Shown here piece by piece: positions 62,755 through 64,000 of a stretch of 64,000 nucleotides of DNA (positions are counted from its first letter, which is position 1; every line of letters begins with the position of its first letter). Origin of the DNA: Streptomyces griseoincarnatus (lineage in GTDB: Bacteria > Actinomycetota > Actinomycetes > Streptomycetales > Streptomycetaceae); assembly GCA_014649575.1 (NCBI GenBank), contig BMTH01000013.1:1-64000 (forward strand), read 5' to 3'. A model generated the notes under the pieces. That model saw only the letters and a list, made by a program, of their open reading frames with translations. It did not search any database and had not been told where the DNA came from. Both the position numbers and the translations under genes were made by a program.

Positions 62755-63441
62755 CCTCCCGTCGTACTGCCGGTCCCACTCGTTCTGCCGCATGCTGCCC
62801 CAGGTGCCCATGAGGACAGCCGCCAGGAAGAGGGCCACCAGCATCCCCCCGTACGAGTCCATGTCCCGGTCCTTAGTCGGGCTGGCGATGCTTTCCGGGT
62901 CGTACTGCACTCGCATCTCGTCCCCCTTCGACACCCAGTTCTCGCAGCCGTCGCCCTCCGAGAGCGAAGGGGAGATCGCGCGGCCGTCTGTCATACGCAG
63001 ATCGCAGTGGTTGGTTCCGGAGTCGTCCATGCTCACGACCACGGCGTCGACCCACTGACCCCGCTCCGCCAGTGCGGCCTGCTCACCGGCGGCGTGCCCG
63101 AGCATTCCCACGGCCGCCCCTGCGACCAGCGGAACAAGGAGCTGCCAAGCCACCTTCCGTTGCCTGCGGGGCACCCTGCGCAAAAGCAGCACGGGCACCA
63201 GCACCGTGGCCAGCGGAAGCACCAGGAGGGCGAGGGCCATCCCCACGCCCCGCACCGGGGCCGGCAGCGCCAGGACGGGCCCGAGCCAAGCGATTCCGAA
63301 CGACCCACCGGCACACACCAGGTGGAAGAACAGCCAACGAACCAGATCCGTCCGTCGCCTGGCTCCCTCCCCTGCACGGGTGGCCCGGACGGCAGCCCAG
63401 GCCGCGTTCTCCGCCACCCGGCCCTCCCTCTCCTCGTCCAC
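62752..63441 (-). CDS. Hypothetical membrane protein (DUF3592-like)
   Basis: The product has 229 residues. Three or more membrane helices (FFHLVCAGGSFGIAWLGPVL; GMALALLVLPLATVLVPVLL; WQLLVPLVAGAAVGMLGHA; a last one near the C-terminus). Between the last two lies an external beta domain of about 60 residues with two Cys (NHCDLRMTDGR, GDGCENWVSKGDEMRVQYDP), like those of DUF3592 membrane proteins. The GTG at 63441 is preceded by a modest ribosome site. Function unknown; only the fold-level family is suggested. Confidence 0.65.
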   Translation of the reverse strand: MDEEREGRVAENAAWAAVRATRAGEGARRRTDLVRWLFFHLVCAGGSFGIAWLGPVLALPAPVRGVGMALALLVLPLATVLVPVLLLRRVPRRQRKVAWQLLVPLVAGAAVGMLGHAAGEQAALAERGQWVDAVVVSMDDSGTNHCDLRMTDGRAISPSLSEGDGCENWVSKGDEMRVQYDPESIASPTKDRDMDSYGGMLVALFLAAVLMGTWGSMRQNEWDRQYDGR

Positions 63442-63667
63442 CCCGGTCCACGTTCGGCTACCTCTTCCGTCTCAGCGATCCGTTACCGGATGCGAACCGT
63501 ACAGGCGTCGGTCGACGAGGTCGGAAACGATCCGGAGACAACCGCCACCAACCAGTATGCATACGCCACGATCGCCCTGCCCGCAGGGGACTTGGTCCTG
63601 GCGAAACCAGGAGCCGCACCGCTACCGTCAATGCCCTTGACTGCACTTCTGTCCACGGGGAGTCACT

Positions 63668-64000
63668 GTGAAGCGCCGTTCTTTGCCCGTTGCTGTCGCG
63701 TTCGCCGCAACCGCAGCCCTGCTCCTGACGGCGTGCGGAGGTGAGGAAGGCAGTTCCAAGGCCGACGACGAGATCGCAGGGGCCGACACCGGCAAGGCCG
63801 CGAGTTCCCCCGCTCCGAGCGCTACAGCCACGGACTCGGCGAAGCGCCCCGATGTGGAACTGCCCAAGGACGTCACCAATAACTTCGACGGCTGGAAGAC
63901 CGGCGACGCCACCAAGGATGCGGTACTGACCGACACGTCCCGCCGAATCGACGCATTGGCCTACGCCATCACCCAAGGTGACCCGGAGGAGCCGGTGTTG
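63668..64000 (+). CDS. Lipoprotein, 5' part (runs off the window)
   Basis: The GTG at 63668 has GGGGAG upstream. The first 20 residues (KRRSLPVAVAFAATAALLL) end in LLTAC, a type II signal lipobox with Cys at residue 22, so the product is lipid-anchored outside the cell. A Ser/Ala-rich linker leads to a DVTNNFDGWKTGDATKDAVL segment. Other members of this layout are lipoproteins with a C-terminal ligand-binding region, but the domain lies beyond the end of the window. Confidence 0.8.
   Translation, partial: MKRRSLPVAVAFAATAALLLTACGGEEGSSKADDEIAGADTGKAASSPAPSATATDSAKRPDVELPKDVTNNFDGWKTGDATKDAVLTDTSRRIDALAYAITQGDPEEPVL

Overview
The window is high-GC, gene-dense actinobacterial chromosome, almost certainly from a Streptomyces. 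The support is third-position GC bias, many GTG starts, ATGA/GTGA start-stop overlaps, the futalosine menaquinone gene mqnC, a 14-gene nuo operon, and an overall order resembling the S. coelicolor nuo neighbourhood as I remember it. No database search was possible, so family names rest on motifs and recalled family features.

Layout. 1-4.1 kb: the 3' end of one gene and its terminator, a secreted I36/VCBS-repeat protein, a QorB-like SDR oxidoreductase, a RarD-type exporter and a VOC protein. 4.1-8.5 kb: a low-complexity TPR-like protein with a 30-bp in-frame repeat, a degenerate P-loop protein coupled to a short amidase, and an FMN reductase. 8.5-12.9 kb: an ABC exporter pair, a LolA-like protein and a polyprenyl diphosphate synthase. 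12.9-17.9 kb: a c-di-AMP (ydaO-type) riboswitch above a secreted SLT transglycosylase, a HAD phosphatase, fumarylacetoacetase, an M56 metallopeptidase and a GC-only minisatellite. 17.9-36.1 kb (minus strand): recQ, then a strong terminator closing nuoN-nuoA, which has a good Rex operator match in front of nuoA. 36.1-44.8 kb: a secreted NlpC/P60 enzyme after a long leader, a sortase-type (LAXTG) surface protein whose signal-peptide frame is interrupted by TAG, a geranylgeranyl-reductase-family protein, GNAT, PASTA, menG, a metal-ligand-less amidohydrolase-like protein and mqnC.

44.9-60.8 kb: a prepilin peptidase, a membrane protein combining LysM with a BTAD/winged-helix module, and a small NW-motif (WXG100-like) protein. 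These are followed by a Cys-free peptide with a double-glycine leader. A minus-strand operon then runs from cpaB-, tadZ-, tadA-, tadB-, tadC-, Flp pilin-, TadE- and TadG-like genes straight into a WXG100-like protein, a WXG-containing T7SS-type protein, a membrane protein and a pair of diverged paralogues. 60.8-64 kb: accessory membrane proteins, a frameshifted relic resembling the WXG100-like proteins, and the start of a lipoprotein.

How it fits together. Complex I, its Rex site, and the quinone genes (polyprenyl synthase, mqnC, menG, GGR-family reductase) form a respiratory neighbourhood. The SLT and NlpC/P60 enzymes are cell-wall remodelers with long, probably regulated leaders. The most unusual unit is the Tad-type pilus operon fused end-to-end with WXG100-like genes, with no EccC-type ESX ATPase in the window. 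It suggests either Tad-dependent export of these helical proteins or an uncharacterised surface-secretion system.
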